From JBDNIO01 sp041688215 (GTDB lineage Bacteria > Pseudomonadota > Gammaproteobacteria > Nevskiales > Salinisphaeraceae): a stretch of 25,644 bases of DNA. Positions 1 to 6,170 of this stretch are shown here, piece by piece. The notes beneath the pieces were generated by a model. The model saw nothing but the letters and a program-made list of their open reading frames with translations. It was not told the DNA's origin and made no database searches. The position numbers were made by a program, and so were the translations under genes. Positions within the stretch are counted from its first letter, which is position 1; the number at the start of each line of letters is the position of its first letter. The stretch lies in assembly GCA_041688215.1 (NCBI GenBank), contig JBDNIO010000087.1:1-25644 (forward strand). Reading direction: 5' to 3'.

Positions 1-1
1 A

Positions 2-109
2 GAAACCATCGGCAATGCCAACGAAGATATCATTCGTCAATACGTACAGGATCAACTAAAGACAATGGAAAAAGGCGAGACAAACGGGCAACAGTTAGGG
101 TTCTTCTAA
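2..109 (+). CDS. IS200/IS605-type transposase TnpA, C-terminal end only (partial)
   Basis: An open frame enters from the left edge and ends with TAA at 107-109, giving a 35-residue C-terminal tail. It contains ETIGNANEDIIRQYVQDQLK and ends in QQLGFF. This resembles, from memory, the tail of IS200 TnpA, where a (D/E)T(V/I)GK motif is followed by an IxxYIxxQL helix and a short hydrophilic end. TnpA is a small HUH/Y1 single-strand transposase; the catalytic HUH and Tyr would lie to the left of this window. A terminator hairpin follows directly. The family call rests on about 20 informative residues, so it is moderately secure. Confidence 0.6.
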   Translation, partial: ETIGNANEDIIRQYVQDQLKTMEKGETNGQQLGFF

Positions 110-137
110 AACTCGGTCGCTTGCGGCCGAGTTTTTT
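110..137 (+). terminator. Rho-independent terminator after the transposase gene
   Basis: The inverted repeat AACTCGGTCG / CGGCCGAGTT has one G-U pair and a four-base loop. Six T residues follow. It begins at the base immediately after the TAA of the transposase frame. It could also serve as one of the subterminal hairpins typical of IS200/IS605 ends. Confidence 0.75.
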
Positions 138-139
138 AT

Positions 140-300
140 ATCCCCCTTTAGCGCTTGCCGAGTGGCCGTGGAGGCGTAGGGGAGTCAGCACATGGATGTG
201 CTGACTAGCAACCTCATCACAGGATGTGATGTGGGCGCGACCCGGCCACGCCGGAACGGCCGCTCGGGAATTCTCCGGAAAACGCCAGTTTTCTGGAGAA
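140..300 (+). other. Structured non-coding region with GGA-loop hairpins
   Basis: No convincing gene is seen between the transposase terminator and the 3' end of rhlB. On the plus strand the segment can fold into a compact structure. Arms at 162-168 (GTGGCCG) and 243-249 (CGGCCAC) would enclose a perfect 10-bp hairpin at 183-206 with loop TGGA. They also enclose a 7-bp hairpin at 215-231 with loop GGA, extended by CC/GG across a mismatch. A small GCCG-GAA-CGGC hairpin at 250-260 and a 13-bp hairpin at 271-300 follow. The first two loops sit in CATGGATG and CAGGATG contexts, which match the CsrA/RsmA recognition consensus. A GTAG lies shortly upstream of the first hairpin, as in REP elements. 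It may be an IS end, a REP-type repeat or a small RNA. Confidence 0.4.
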
Positions 301-326
301 CAAGCGATTGGGGTGCGCCGGGGATT

Positions 327-358
327 CCAAAGGGGCTGCCGCAATGCGGCCCCTTTGG
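327..358. repeat. 13-bp inverted repeat hairpin
   Basis: CCAAAGGGGCTGC pairs with GCGGCCCCTTTGG, with one wobble, across a six-base loop. It lies downstream of the rhlB stop on the minus strand, beyond the nearer terminator-like hairpin. It may act as a second 3'-end structure for the rhlB transcript, but no clear T-tract follows on either strand. Confidence 0.5.
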
Positions 359-385
359 TCGCCATCAAGGCGAAACCCAAGGGTG

Positions 386-419
386 AGAAAAACGAAAATG
401 CCCAAATTCTGAATTGGGC
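386..419 (-). terminator. Probable rhlB terminator
   Basis: On the minus strand GCCCAA...TTGGGC forms a six-bp stem plus partial inner pairing, followed by ATTTTCGTTTTT. It starts about 8 bases past the rhlB TAG stop. The stem is short and the T-tract is interrupted, so efficiency is uncertain. Confidence 0.5.
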
Positions 420-426
420 CAAGAAC

Positions 427-1716
427 CTACCGAGACTGCCGCCGACCCCCGCTACTCCCCCGGCCACCACCACCCCCAGCCCGCCCTTTGCGCGGCTTGC
501 GCTCGCGGCGCTTGGGGTGCGTCAGGTCAGTAGCGTACATATCATTTGCGGGCATTTTCGAATCGATCTTCTTGCCCATATAGGCTTCGATATCGGGCAG
601 GGAATACACATAGGTTTCGCAGGCCAGGGAGATAGCGTCCCCGGTTTTGCCGGCGCGCGCGGTGCGGCCGATGCGATGCACGTAATCCTCGGCGTCCTGC
701 GGCAGGTCGTAATTTATTACGTGCGAGACTTCGGGGATATGCAGCCCGCGTGCGGCCACATCGGTGGCCACCAGAATCGGTAGCTTGCCGTCCTTGAAGT
801 CCTGCAATAGGCGCATGCGCTTGTTCTGCGGCACGTCGCCGGAAAGCGTACCCGCCTGTAGACCGTTGGCGTTCAGATAGTCTTCCACGCGCTCGCCTTC
901 GCGCTTGGTATTGATGAATATCAGGGTGCGGATGAAGTCGATATTGCGCAGCAGGCCGATCAGCAGCGGGATCTTGTCTTCCTTGGATACATGATAAACC
1001 TGCTGGCGAATGGCCTCGGCGTTAACCTGATCTTCGTCGATTTTCACCATTTGCGGATCGTTCATGTGCTCGTACGCCAGTTCCAGCACGCGGTGGGACA
1101 GGGTGGCCGAGAACAGCATGTTCAGGCGATTGGGCGGTGGCGGCATGCGCTTGAACAGGAAGCGGATGTCGTCGATAAAGCCGAGGTCGAACATGCGGTC
1201 GGCTTCGTCGAGCACCGCGACTTCCAGCGCCTGAAGCGTGTATACCTTTTGCTTCCAGTAATCGATCAGGCGCCCCGGCGTGCCGATTAAAATATCAACC
1301 CCGGCAGCCACGGCGTCGCGTTGGGATTCGTAGCCGGCGCCGCCGTAGCAAACCTCGCATTTCAAACCGGTGAAGTTGCCGATTGCCACTGCGTCCTTGT
1401 GAATCTGGATAGCGAGTTCGCGCGTGGGCGCCAGCATAAAAGCGCGCGGCTGGCTGGCCTGGTTGGGCGCATGTTCGCTGGGTTCCGGCGGATTCGTGAG
1501 CAAACGATGCATGGTGGCCAGCAGGAATGCGGCGGATTTTCCGGTGCCGGTATGGGCCTGGCCGGCGATGTCTGTGCCGCGCATGGCCATGGGCAGGGCT
1601 TCCGCCTGGATTGGCGTGCACAGGTCAAAGCCCAGGGCCTGTAAGCCTTCCAGCAGGCTGGGGTGCAGGCCGAGGCTATCCATGCGGACGTCGGTTAGAA
1701 GACGCTGTTCACTCAT
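427..1716 (-). CDS. rhlB: ATP-dependent DEAD-box RNA helicase RhlB
   Basis: The 429-aa protein aligns from memory along its whole length with E. coli RhlB (421 aa), the helicase of the RNA degradosome that unwinds structured RNA for RNase E/PNPase. Visible motifs are the Q-motif TPIQ (34-37), Walker A AHTGTGKS (54-61), PTRELA (97-102), TPGRL (146-150), DEAD (170-173), SAT (203-205), the VATDVAARGLHIP segment (316-328) and HRIGRTARAG (347-356). The last 30 residues form a basic Gly/Arg-rich tail, like the RhlB RNA-binding tail. The gene is divergent from trxA-rho, as in E. coli, which separates it from RhlE or SrmB paralogues. The ATG at 1714-1716 gives the expected N-terminus. The last ~30 codons are G-rich and repetitive. 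Confidence 0.93.
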   Translation of the reverse strand: MSEQRLLTDVRMDSLGLHPSLLEGLQALGFDLCTPIQAEALPMAMRGTDIAGQAHTGTGKSAAFLLATMHRLLTNPPEPSEHAPNQASQPRAFMLAPTRELAIQIHKDAVAIGNFTGLKCEVCYGGAGYESQRDAVAAGVDILIGTPGRLIDYWKQKVYTLQALEVAVLDEADRMFDLGFIDDIRFLFKRMPPPPNRLNMLFSATLSHRVLELAYEHMNDPQMVKIDEDQVNAEAIRQQVYHVSKEDKIPLLIGLLRNIDFIRTLIFINTKREGERVEDYLNANGLQAGTLSGDVPQNKRMRLLQDFKDGKLPILVATDVAARGLHIPEVSHVINYDLPQDAEDYVHRIGRTARAGKTGDAISLACETYVYSLPDIEAYMGKKIDSKMPANDMYATDLTHPKRRERKPRKGRAGGGGGRGSSGGRRQSR

Positions 1717-2069
1717 AAACTTATCCGGTTAGTCGCTTTAACGGGTGTTCATTGGCGCTTTGCCGCCAATAAATTTGTGATTTCGGTGTCGGTGGGGTTG
1801 AAAAATATTCTAATATGGGCTCAAATAGGACTTAATAGCGGTGCAGACCTGCGCCGCGGCCATCTTAAGCATTGCGCACAACACCCGAATCGGGACCCCT
1901 TCCGATCTCGTGACACATAATAACAGGTTGTTTCCGACGGGGAGTGTCCCCATATCCGCAACAGGCTATTGCTCTATCGGCATAGCCCGGCCAGCAGGCC
2001 TGAACAGCTTAAGCGAGCACTCGCGGCTTACATTCAAGAATCCGCAATCCAAATAGGACGCACACATTT
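1717..2069. promoter_or_regulatory. Divergent rhlB/trxA intergenic region with candidate trxA promoter
   Basis: This 353-bp region separates the divergent rhlB and trxA genes. I see no convincing gene in it; a 71-codon open frame at 1841-2056 lacks any family likeness or ribosome site. On the plus strand TTGAAA at 1798-1803 and TCAAAT at 1821-1826 are 17 bp apart and make a plausible sigma70 promoter. It would leave a leader of about 240 nt before trxA. A small GGGGA-GTG-TCCCC hairpin sits in that leader near 1939-1951. No promoter for rhlB could be singled out. Confidence 0.4.
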
Positions 2070-2396
2070 ATGAGTGAGCATATAATCAACGTAACCGATG
2101 AAAGTTTTGAGCAGGACGTCCTCTCGTCCGACACGCCGGTACTGGTGGATTACTGGGCCGAGTGGTGCGGACCTTGCAAGATGATTGCTCCGGTTATCGA
2201 GCAGTTAGCTGACGAATACAATGGCAAGCTCAAGGTTGCCAAGCTCAACATCGACGAAAACCCGAACACGCCGCCCAAATACGGCATCCGTGGTATCCCC
2301 ACGCTAATGTTGTTCAAAGGCGGCGAAGTGGAAGCGACCAAAGTAGGTTCGCTTTCCAAAACCCAGCTGACGGAATTCCTGAGCAACCACATCTAA
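2070..2396 (+). CDS. trxA: Thioredoxin 1
   Basis: This 108-aa protein is the usual thioredoxin length. It has the redox active site WCGPCK (32-37) and the cis-proline loop RGIPTL (74-79, Pro77). The Asp27 equivalent lies in VDYWAEWC. Cytosolic TrxA reduces protein disulfides using electrons from thioredoxin reductase. It sits between divergent rhlB and downstream rho, the E. coli arrangement. The ATG at 2070 has no strong Shine-Dalgarno; only GGAC lies about 12 bp upstream. A strong terminator follows the stop, so trxA and rho are probably only partly co-transcribed. Confidence 0.96.
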   Translation: MSEHIINVTDESFEQDVLSSDTPVLVDYWAEWCGPCKMIAPVIEQLADEYNGKLKVAKLNIDENPNTPPKYGIRGIPTLMLFKGGEVEATKVGSLSKTQLTEFLSNHI

Positions 2397-2401
2397 ACTG
2401 C

Positions 2402-2438
2402 AACGCGGCCGGCGCTACGCTGGCCGCGTTTATTTTTC
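2402..2438 (+). terminator. trxA terminator
   Basis: The 12-bp GC-rich stem ACGCGGCCGGCG / CGCTGGCCGCGT has a CTA loop and one G-U pair. It is flanked by AA/TT and followed by TTTATTTTTC. It starts six bases after the trxA stop. Confidence 0.85.
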
Positions 2439-2450
2439 GAAAGTTTTCAA

Positions 2451-2515
2451 GTAAAACCCTCCCCTCCCCATTGTACGAGTTGCCGCTTCCTGGTTAACTC
2501 CCATCTATCTACGGA
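2451..2515 (+). promoter_or_regulatory. C-rich, G-poor rho leader (possible rut site)
   Basis: Between the trxA terminator and the rho start the plus strand is pyrimidine-rich, with runs such as CCCTCCCCTCCCC and few G residues. Rho loads on unstructured C-rich, G-poor RNA, and E. coli rho is autoregulated by termination in its own leader. The composition is therefore suggestive of autoregulation here. No leader peptide comparable to rhoL is apparent. Confidence 0.35.
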
Positions 2516-2518
2516 TGA

Positions 2519-4078
2519 ATGCCTGTGTCGGATCAAAACATACAGACTCCCCCTGAAAACCAGCCTGCAGAAAGCAGCGCCAACCCCGGCAATGGCGGGG
2601 GCGGTGGCGGTGCCAACCGTCGACCGCGTCGTCGAAACAACAATAACAAGGGCGGAGGCGGAGGCGGCGGCGGACGCAATCGCAATAATAATAACAACAA
2701 TAATAATAATAACCAGCGCAATGGCAACCAGCGCGACCCAGCGTTGCAAGGCTTGCCGCAGGATGATGATGATTACGATTACGAGAACGAATTGCTCGAC
2801 GAGGCCACCGGCCCGACCCTGAACCTGACCGAACTCAAGCGCAAAACTGCGGCTGAGCTAATGGAAATGGCGCAGGAGATGGAGCTCGAGAATATCTCGC
2901 GCACGCGCAAGCAGGACCTCATCTTCACCATGCTCAAGGCGCACGCCAAGCGTGGCGAGCAGATTTATGGCGACGGGGTGCTGGAAATCCTGTCCGACGG
3001 TTTCGGTTTCCTGCGCAGCGCGGATGCCTCCTACGTGGCAGGCCCGGACGATATTTACGTTTCCCCCAGCCAGATCCGCCGCTTTGGCCTGCGCACCGGC
3101 GACACCGTAACCGGCCGCATCCGCCCACCCAAGGATTCGGAGCGCTATTTCGCGCTGCTGAAAGTTGACGAAATCAACTACGAACCGCCAGAGAAATCCA
3201 AGAAAAAAGTATTGTTCGAAAACCTCACGCCGCTGTTCCCGCAAGACCGGTTCATAATGGAAATCGGCAACGGCACCAGTGAAGACATCACCGCGCGTAC
3301 CATTGATCTGGTATCGCCGCTGGGCAAAGGCCAGCGTGGTCTTATCGTTTCGCCGCCCAAGGCCGGCAAGACCATGATGCTGCAAAACATCGCCCAGTCC
3401 ATCGCGCACAATCACCCCGAGTGCTATTTGATCGTGCTCCTCATAGATGAACGCCCCGAGGAAGTGACCGAAATGGATCGCTCGGTGAAAGGCGAGGTCG
3501 TATCCTCAACTTTTGATGAGCCTGCCTCACGTCACGTGCAGGTTGCGGACATGGTGATCGAAAAGGCCAAGCGCCTGGTCGAGCACAAGAAAGACGTGGT
3601 GATACTGCTGGACTCCATCACCCGCCTGGCGCGTGCCTACAACACAGTCGCGCCGTCTTCGGGCAAGGTGCTGTCCGGTGGCGTGGACGCCAACGCGTTG
3701 CAACGCCCCAAGCGGTTCTTTGGCGCAGCGCGTAACGTGGAAGAGGGCGGCAGCCTCACGATTATCGCCACCGCGCTGGTGGATACCGGCTCGAAGATGG
3801 ACGAAGTCATCTATGAGGAATTCAAGGGTACCGGCAATATGGAAATCCACATGGATCGCCGCATCGCCGAGCGCCGCGTGTACCCAGCCATTCACATCAG
3901 CCGTTCCGGCACACGCCGCGAAGAACTGATGGTGCCGCCGGACGAACTGCAGAAAATCTGGGTGTTGCGCAAACTGCTGCACGGCATGGATGATATCGCC
4001 GGCATGGAACTGCTAATCGACCGCATGAAGCAGACCAAGACCAATGCCGAATTCTTCGATTCGATGAAACGCCAGTAA
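2519..4078 (+). CDS. rho: Transcription termination factor Rho with Asn/Gly-rich N-terminal extension
   Basis: The 519-aa protein contains a canonical Rho from NLTELK (102) to the end: N-terminal helical domain 102-145, cold-shock-like RNA-binding domain with GDGVLEIL and GFGFLR (151-166), Walker A SPPKAGKT (278-285), Walker B ILLDSITR (362-369), Q-loop LSGGVDAN (385-392), and the R-loop region. Rho is the hexameric RNA translocase that ends untranslated transcripts. E. coli Rho is 419 aa, so about 100 residues are added at the N-terminus. The extension holds Gly runs at 26-31 and 45-52, an RRPRRR patch, ten consecutive Asn (56-65) and an acidic DDDDYDYENE stretch. A TGA directly precedes the ATG in frame and no other ATG lies before the conserved core, so the extension is very probably translated. 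The ribosome site is weak. Confidence in identity is very high. Confidence 0.97.
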   Translation: MPVSDQNIQTPPENQPAESSANPGNGGGGGGANRRPRRRNNNNKGGGGGGGGRNRNNNNNNNNNNQRNGNQRDPALQGLPQDDDDYDYENELLDEATGPTLNLTELKRKTAAELMEMAQEMELENISRTRKQDLIFTMLKAHAKRGEQIYGDGVLEILSDGFGFLRSADASYVAGPDDIYVSPSQIRRFGLRTGDTVTGRIRPPKDSERYFALLKVDEINYEPPEKSKKKVLFENLTPLFPQDRFIMEIGNGTSEDITARTIDLVSPLGKGQRGLIVSPPKAGKTMMLQNIAQSIAHNHPECYLIVLLIDERPEEVTEMDRSVKGEVVSSTFDEPASRHVQVADMVIEKAKRLVEHKKDVVILLDSITRLARAYNTVAPSSGKVLSGGVDANALQRPKRFFGAARNVEEGGSLTIIATALVDTGSKMDEVIYEEFKGTGNMEIHMDRRIAERRVYPAIHISRSGTRREELMVPPDELQKIWVLRKLLHGMDDIAGMELLIDRMKQTKTNAEFFDSMKRQ

Positions 4079-4105
4079 GGCTGAAAGTCCAGCCTTCAGG
4101 CACAA

Positions 4106-4139
4106 AAAAAGAGCCGCTTTTTCAAGCGGCTCTTTTTAT
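4106..4139. terminator. Bidirectional terminator between rho and the minus-strand micro-operon
   Basis: AAAAAGAGCCGCTT / AAGCGGCTCTTTTT makes a 14-bp stem with loop TTTC. T-runs occur on both strands. It serves rho on the plus strand and the three small ORFs ending at 4160 on the minus strand. Confidence 0.9.
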
Positions 4140-4159
4140 TGTACGTCGTTTTTCGTTTG

Positions 4160-4267
4160 TCAGCGTCTAAAGTGATGCCCAACCATGCGGTAGTTGCCAG
4201 ATTTTGCCGCTGCCGCTATGTCTTCCATCGCTGCTTTCATTTGCCCTTCACGCGTGTCAATATTCAT
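4160..4267 (-). CDS. Small ORF C, 35 aa, unknown function
   Basis: The product is 35 aa, starts MNIDTREGQMKAAMEDIAAA and ends in a basic HHFRR tail. Residues 7-22 could form an amphipathic helix. Its ATG overlaps the TGA of the preceding 47-aa ORF (ATGA at 4267-4264), the usual sign of translational coupling. It ends about 20 bp before the bidirectional terminator. I do not recognise a family. The case for a real gene rests on the chain of overlaps, the position before a terminator and a plausible composition; length alone would not support it. Confidence 0.45.
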   Translation of the reverse strand: MNIDTREGQMKAAMEDIAAAAKSGNYRMVGHHFRR

Positions 4268-4407
4268 TTTATCGATGCCGCCCATATTTGTGTGATGATT
4301 AAAGCGGCCCAGAATGACTGGCTCATATCTATTCCTGTTGCTGTGTCATATGCCTGTACGCTGAGGGCTAATGCACCCCAGAAAGTAATGTGTACCCACT
4401 TATTCAT
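4264..4407 (-). CDS. Small ORF B, 47 aa, predicted two-segment membrane protein
   Basis: The product is 47 aa and starts MNKWVHITFWGALALSVQAY. Two hydrophobic stretches at about residues 5-19 and 31-45 flank a short polar turn rich in D and T. This would suit a small membrane hairpin, though the second segment is short for a full membrane span. Its ATG overlaps the TGA of the upstream 71-aa ORF (4407-4404) and its own TGA overlaps the next ATG. No known family is recognised. Holin-like, toxin-like or phage-derived roles are possible but unsupported. Confidence 0.5.
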   Translation of the reverse strand: MNKWVHITFWGALALSVQAYDTATGIDMSQSFWAALIITQIWAASIK

Positions 4408-4619
4408 GCTGCGTCCCCACTAAAAATATATAAAGCCTGCTCCAGTAGTTTTTGGGCCTCTACTATTTTTCTTTTAAGATCTCTGTTTTCTTCTGAAAGT
4501 ATATTAATCCGCCTATCTAAAAAGGTCGCGTCTATGGGCTTAAATGGATTATTGTTGGCGTATTCATACCAGCGTGAAACAAGGTCTTTAGCGTCTTTGT
4601 GGTTGCTGAAAAACGCCAT
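4404..4619 (-). CDS. Small ORF A, 71 aa, coiled-coil protein of unknown function
   Basis: The product is 71 aa with an N-terminal segment rich in aromatic and charged residues (SRWYEYANNN, 15-24). A helical, heptad-like stretch runs from about residue 33 to 65 and includes RRINILSEENRDLKRKIVEA. An AAAGG ribosome site lies five bases before the ATG at 4617-4619. It is the first of three ATGA-linked ORFs. By hand count 4201-4620 is about 43% GC, whereas a sample of the adjacent rho gene is about 60%, which suggests acquired DNA. No family is recognised. Opposite-strand frames across the region look like shadows. Confidence 0.6.
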   Translation of the reverse strand: MAFFSNHKDAKDLVSRWYEYANNNPFKPIDATFLDRRINILSEENRDLKRKIVEAQKLLEQALYIFSGDAA

Positions 4620-4638
4620 CCTGGCCTTTTTCTTCGTC

Positions 4639-4667
4639 GCGAGGCGAAAACACGGTTTTCACCTCGC
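4639..4667 (-). repeat. 13-bp hairpin upstream of the micro-operon
   Basis: On the minus strand GCGAGGTGAAAAC and GTTTTCGCCTCGC pair fully with one T-G wobble around a CGT loop. On the plus strand the same position is a C-A mismatch, so the fold favours the minus-strand transcript. It lies between the ctpA stop and the ORF A start, about 20 bp before the start. No T-tract follows, so it is not a standard terminator. It may be an mRNA processing or translational control element. Confidence 0.5.
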
Positions 4668-4696
4668 TCCCAAAATCAAGCACTTACAGTGCCCTC

Positions 4697-6070
4697 CTAG
4701 CGTTGTCCCAGAATGTAAAGGCCCTTGAGCAGGTTAAGCGCCTCGTACAGGGCGTAGTCCTCTTCAGCCAGCTTGTTGCTTGCGGCCACCTGTGGTGAAT
4801 CCTGGGTTTCGCTGTCGGCTATCTCTTCGTCGTCTGACTGCTTGTCCTTGGCTTTTCCTTTACCGCTATCTTCTTTGGCGTTGTCGTTGGCCAAGGCACC
4901 GGCCAGATCGGCTTCCGAGAAGGGCAGAATATCGCCGTTATCCTTGCCGGCGGTTACTTTTACGTTCTGGATGGTGATGTCGGGTTCGATACCTTCCGCC
5001 TGGATGGAGCTGCCGCTAGGCGTGTAGTAGCGCGCCGTGGTCAGCTTGAGTGCCGCATCATTCTGCAAGGGCAGAATGGTTTGCACCGAACCCTTGCCGA
5101 AAGTCTTGTGGCCGACGATGACCGCCCGACCCTGATCCTTTAGCGCGCCGGCGACGATCTCTGATGCCGATGCCGAGCCTTCATTCACCAGCACAACTAG
5201 CGGTGCGCCCTCGAGCATGTCGCCTTCGGTAGCGGTAAAGCTCTGATCCGTACCCTCGACCCGGCCCTTGATGGAAACGATTTCGCCACTACTTAAAAAA
5301 GCATCGGAGACATCGACCGCGGCGTTGAGCACGCCCCCGGGATTGTTGCGCAGGTCCAGGATTAAACCCTTCAGATTCGCACCGTTGTCTTCACGTAATT
5401 TTTCCAGTGTCTGGGTCAGATTCTTGCCGGTGGAACTGGAGAACTGGCTGATTCGTACATAGCCATAACCGGGGTCAAGCATGCGCGAACGCACGCTTTT
5501 TACGCGAATAATGTCGCGTTCGAGTTTCACATTAAAGGGGCCGTCCTTGCCATCGCGCACCACGGTAAGCGTGATCTCGCTGCCGGGTTCGCCGCGCATC
5601 TGTTTCACCGCCTCGGCCAGGGTCAGGCCTTTGACCGCGGTGCCGTCGATACGGATGATCAGGTCGCCGGCTTCGATACCCGCGCGCTTGGCGGGGGTGT
5701 CATCAATGGGGGCAACCACACGCACAAAGCCGTTCTGCATCTGCACTTCTATACCCAGGCCGCCGAACTTGCCGGAGGTGGAGATGGTGATTTCCTTGAA
5801 TTCTTCCGGTGACAAATAGGCCGAATGCGGGTCCAGCCCGTCGACCATGCCACGGATGGCGTTCTCGAGCAGTTCGTCATCGCTTACGTCTTCAACATAG
5901 CCCTGTTTTACGCGATTGAGGATTTCCACAAACGTGCGGAGTTGCTGCAGGGGGAGTTCTTCGCTTTTGGCTTCATCGCGCAGTGCAAAGCCACCCTGGG
6001 CCAGGCTGATTCCAATGCCAAGGGCGACGCCTAATGCGACAAAAAACGAATTGCGACTCTTGATAGACAT
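4697..6070 (-). CDS. ctpA: C-terminal processing peptidase, S41 family (CtpA/CtpB type)
   Basis: The 457-aa protein has an N-terminal hydrophobic export or anchor segment (9-30) and a PDZ domain around 95-185. An S41 peptidase core includes LILDLRNNPGG (236-246), NEGSASASEI (296-305) and FGKGSVQ (324-330). The catalytic triad is predicted as Ser301, Lys326 and Gln330; the 25- and 4-residue spacings match B. subtilis CtpB. Such periplasmic proteases trim C-termini and regulate cell-wall hydrolases. The gene lies 100 bp downstream of an EnvC-like gene on the same strand, a common pairing fitting a role in murein remodelling. A low-complexity acidic/Lys linker at about 390-430 precedes the C-terminus. 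The start ATG at 6068-6070 is preceded by a distant GGAG. Confidence 0.92.
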   Translation of the reverse strand: MSIKSRNSFFVALGVALGIGISLAQGGFALRDEAKSEELPLQQLRTFVEILNRVKQGYVEDVSDDELLENAIRGMVDGLDPHSAYLSPEEFKEITISTSGKFGGLGIEVQMQNGFVRVVAPIDDTPAKRAGIEAGDLIIRIDGTAVKGLTLAEAVKQMRGEPGSEITLTVVRDGKDGPFNVKLERDIIRVKSVRSRMLDPGYGYVRISQFSSSTGKNLTQTLEKLREDNGANLKGLILDLRNNPGGVLNAAVDVSDAFLSSGEIVSIKGRVEGTDQSFTATEGDMLEGAPLVVLVNEGSASASEIVAGALKDQGRAVIVGHKTFGKGSVQTILPLQNDAALKLTTARYYTPSGSSIQAEGIEPDITIQNVKVTAGKDNGDILPFSEADLAGALANDNAKEDSGKGKAKDKQSDDEEIADSETQDSPQVAASNKLAEEDYALYEALNLLKGLYILGQR

Positions 6071-6170
6071 GTTGCGAAATGCTCCGAAAACCAGGGTGCC
6101 GTGGGTTTATGGCCGGCACAAGTGCGCAAAGATAGCACAGAGTGGACTATCGGCTCACGCTGATGCGGTG

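Noticed and set aside
226..783. Open frames of about 60-185 codons on both strands across 30-783
   Set aside because: They cross the IS terminator, hairpins or the rhlB 3' end. The amino acid text is repetitive or shadow-like.
1841..2056. A 71-codon plus-strand open frame in the rhlB-trxA intergenic region
   Set aside because: No ribosome site, no family likeness and a composition unlike neighbouring genes. It overlaps a probable leader for trxA.
2533..2727. A 64-codon minus-strand frame rich in Leu and Pro opposite the Rho extension
   Set aside because: It is the mirror image of the Asn/Gly codon runs and has no independent support.
4592..4662. A 24-codon GTG frame on the minus strand overlapping the start of ORF A
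   Set aside because: It starts inside the 13-bp hairpin arm and has no clear ribosome site. It is too short to support without expression data.
4139..4728. Plus-strand frames of 94 and 112 codons (4139-4423 and 4390-4728) across the micro-operon
   Set aside because: They run opposite to the overlapping minus-strand set, cross the ctpA 3' end or the terminator and have low-likelihood composition. The ATGA linkage exists only on the minus strand.
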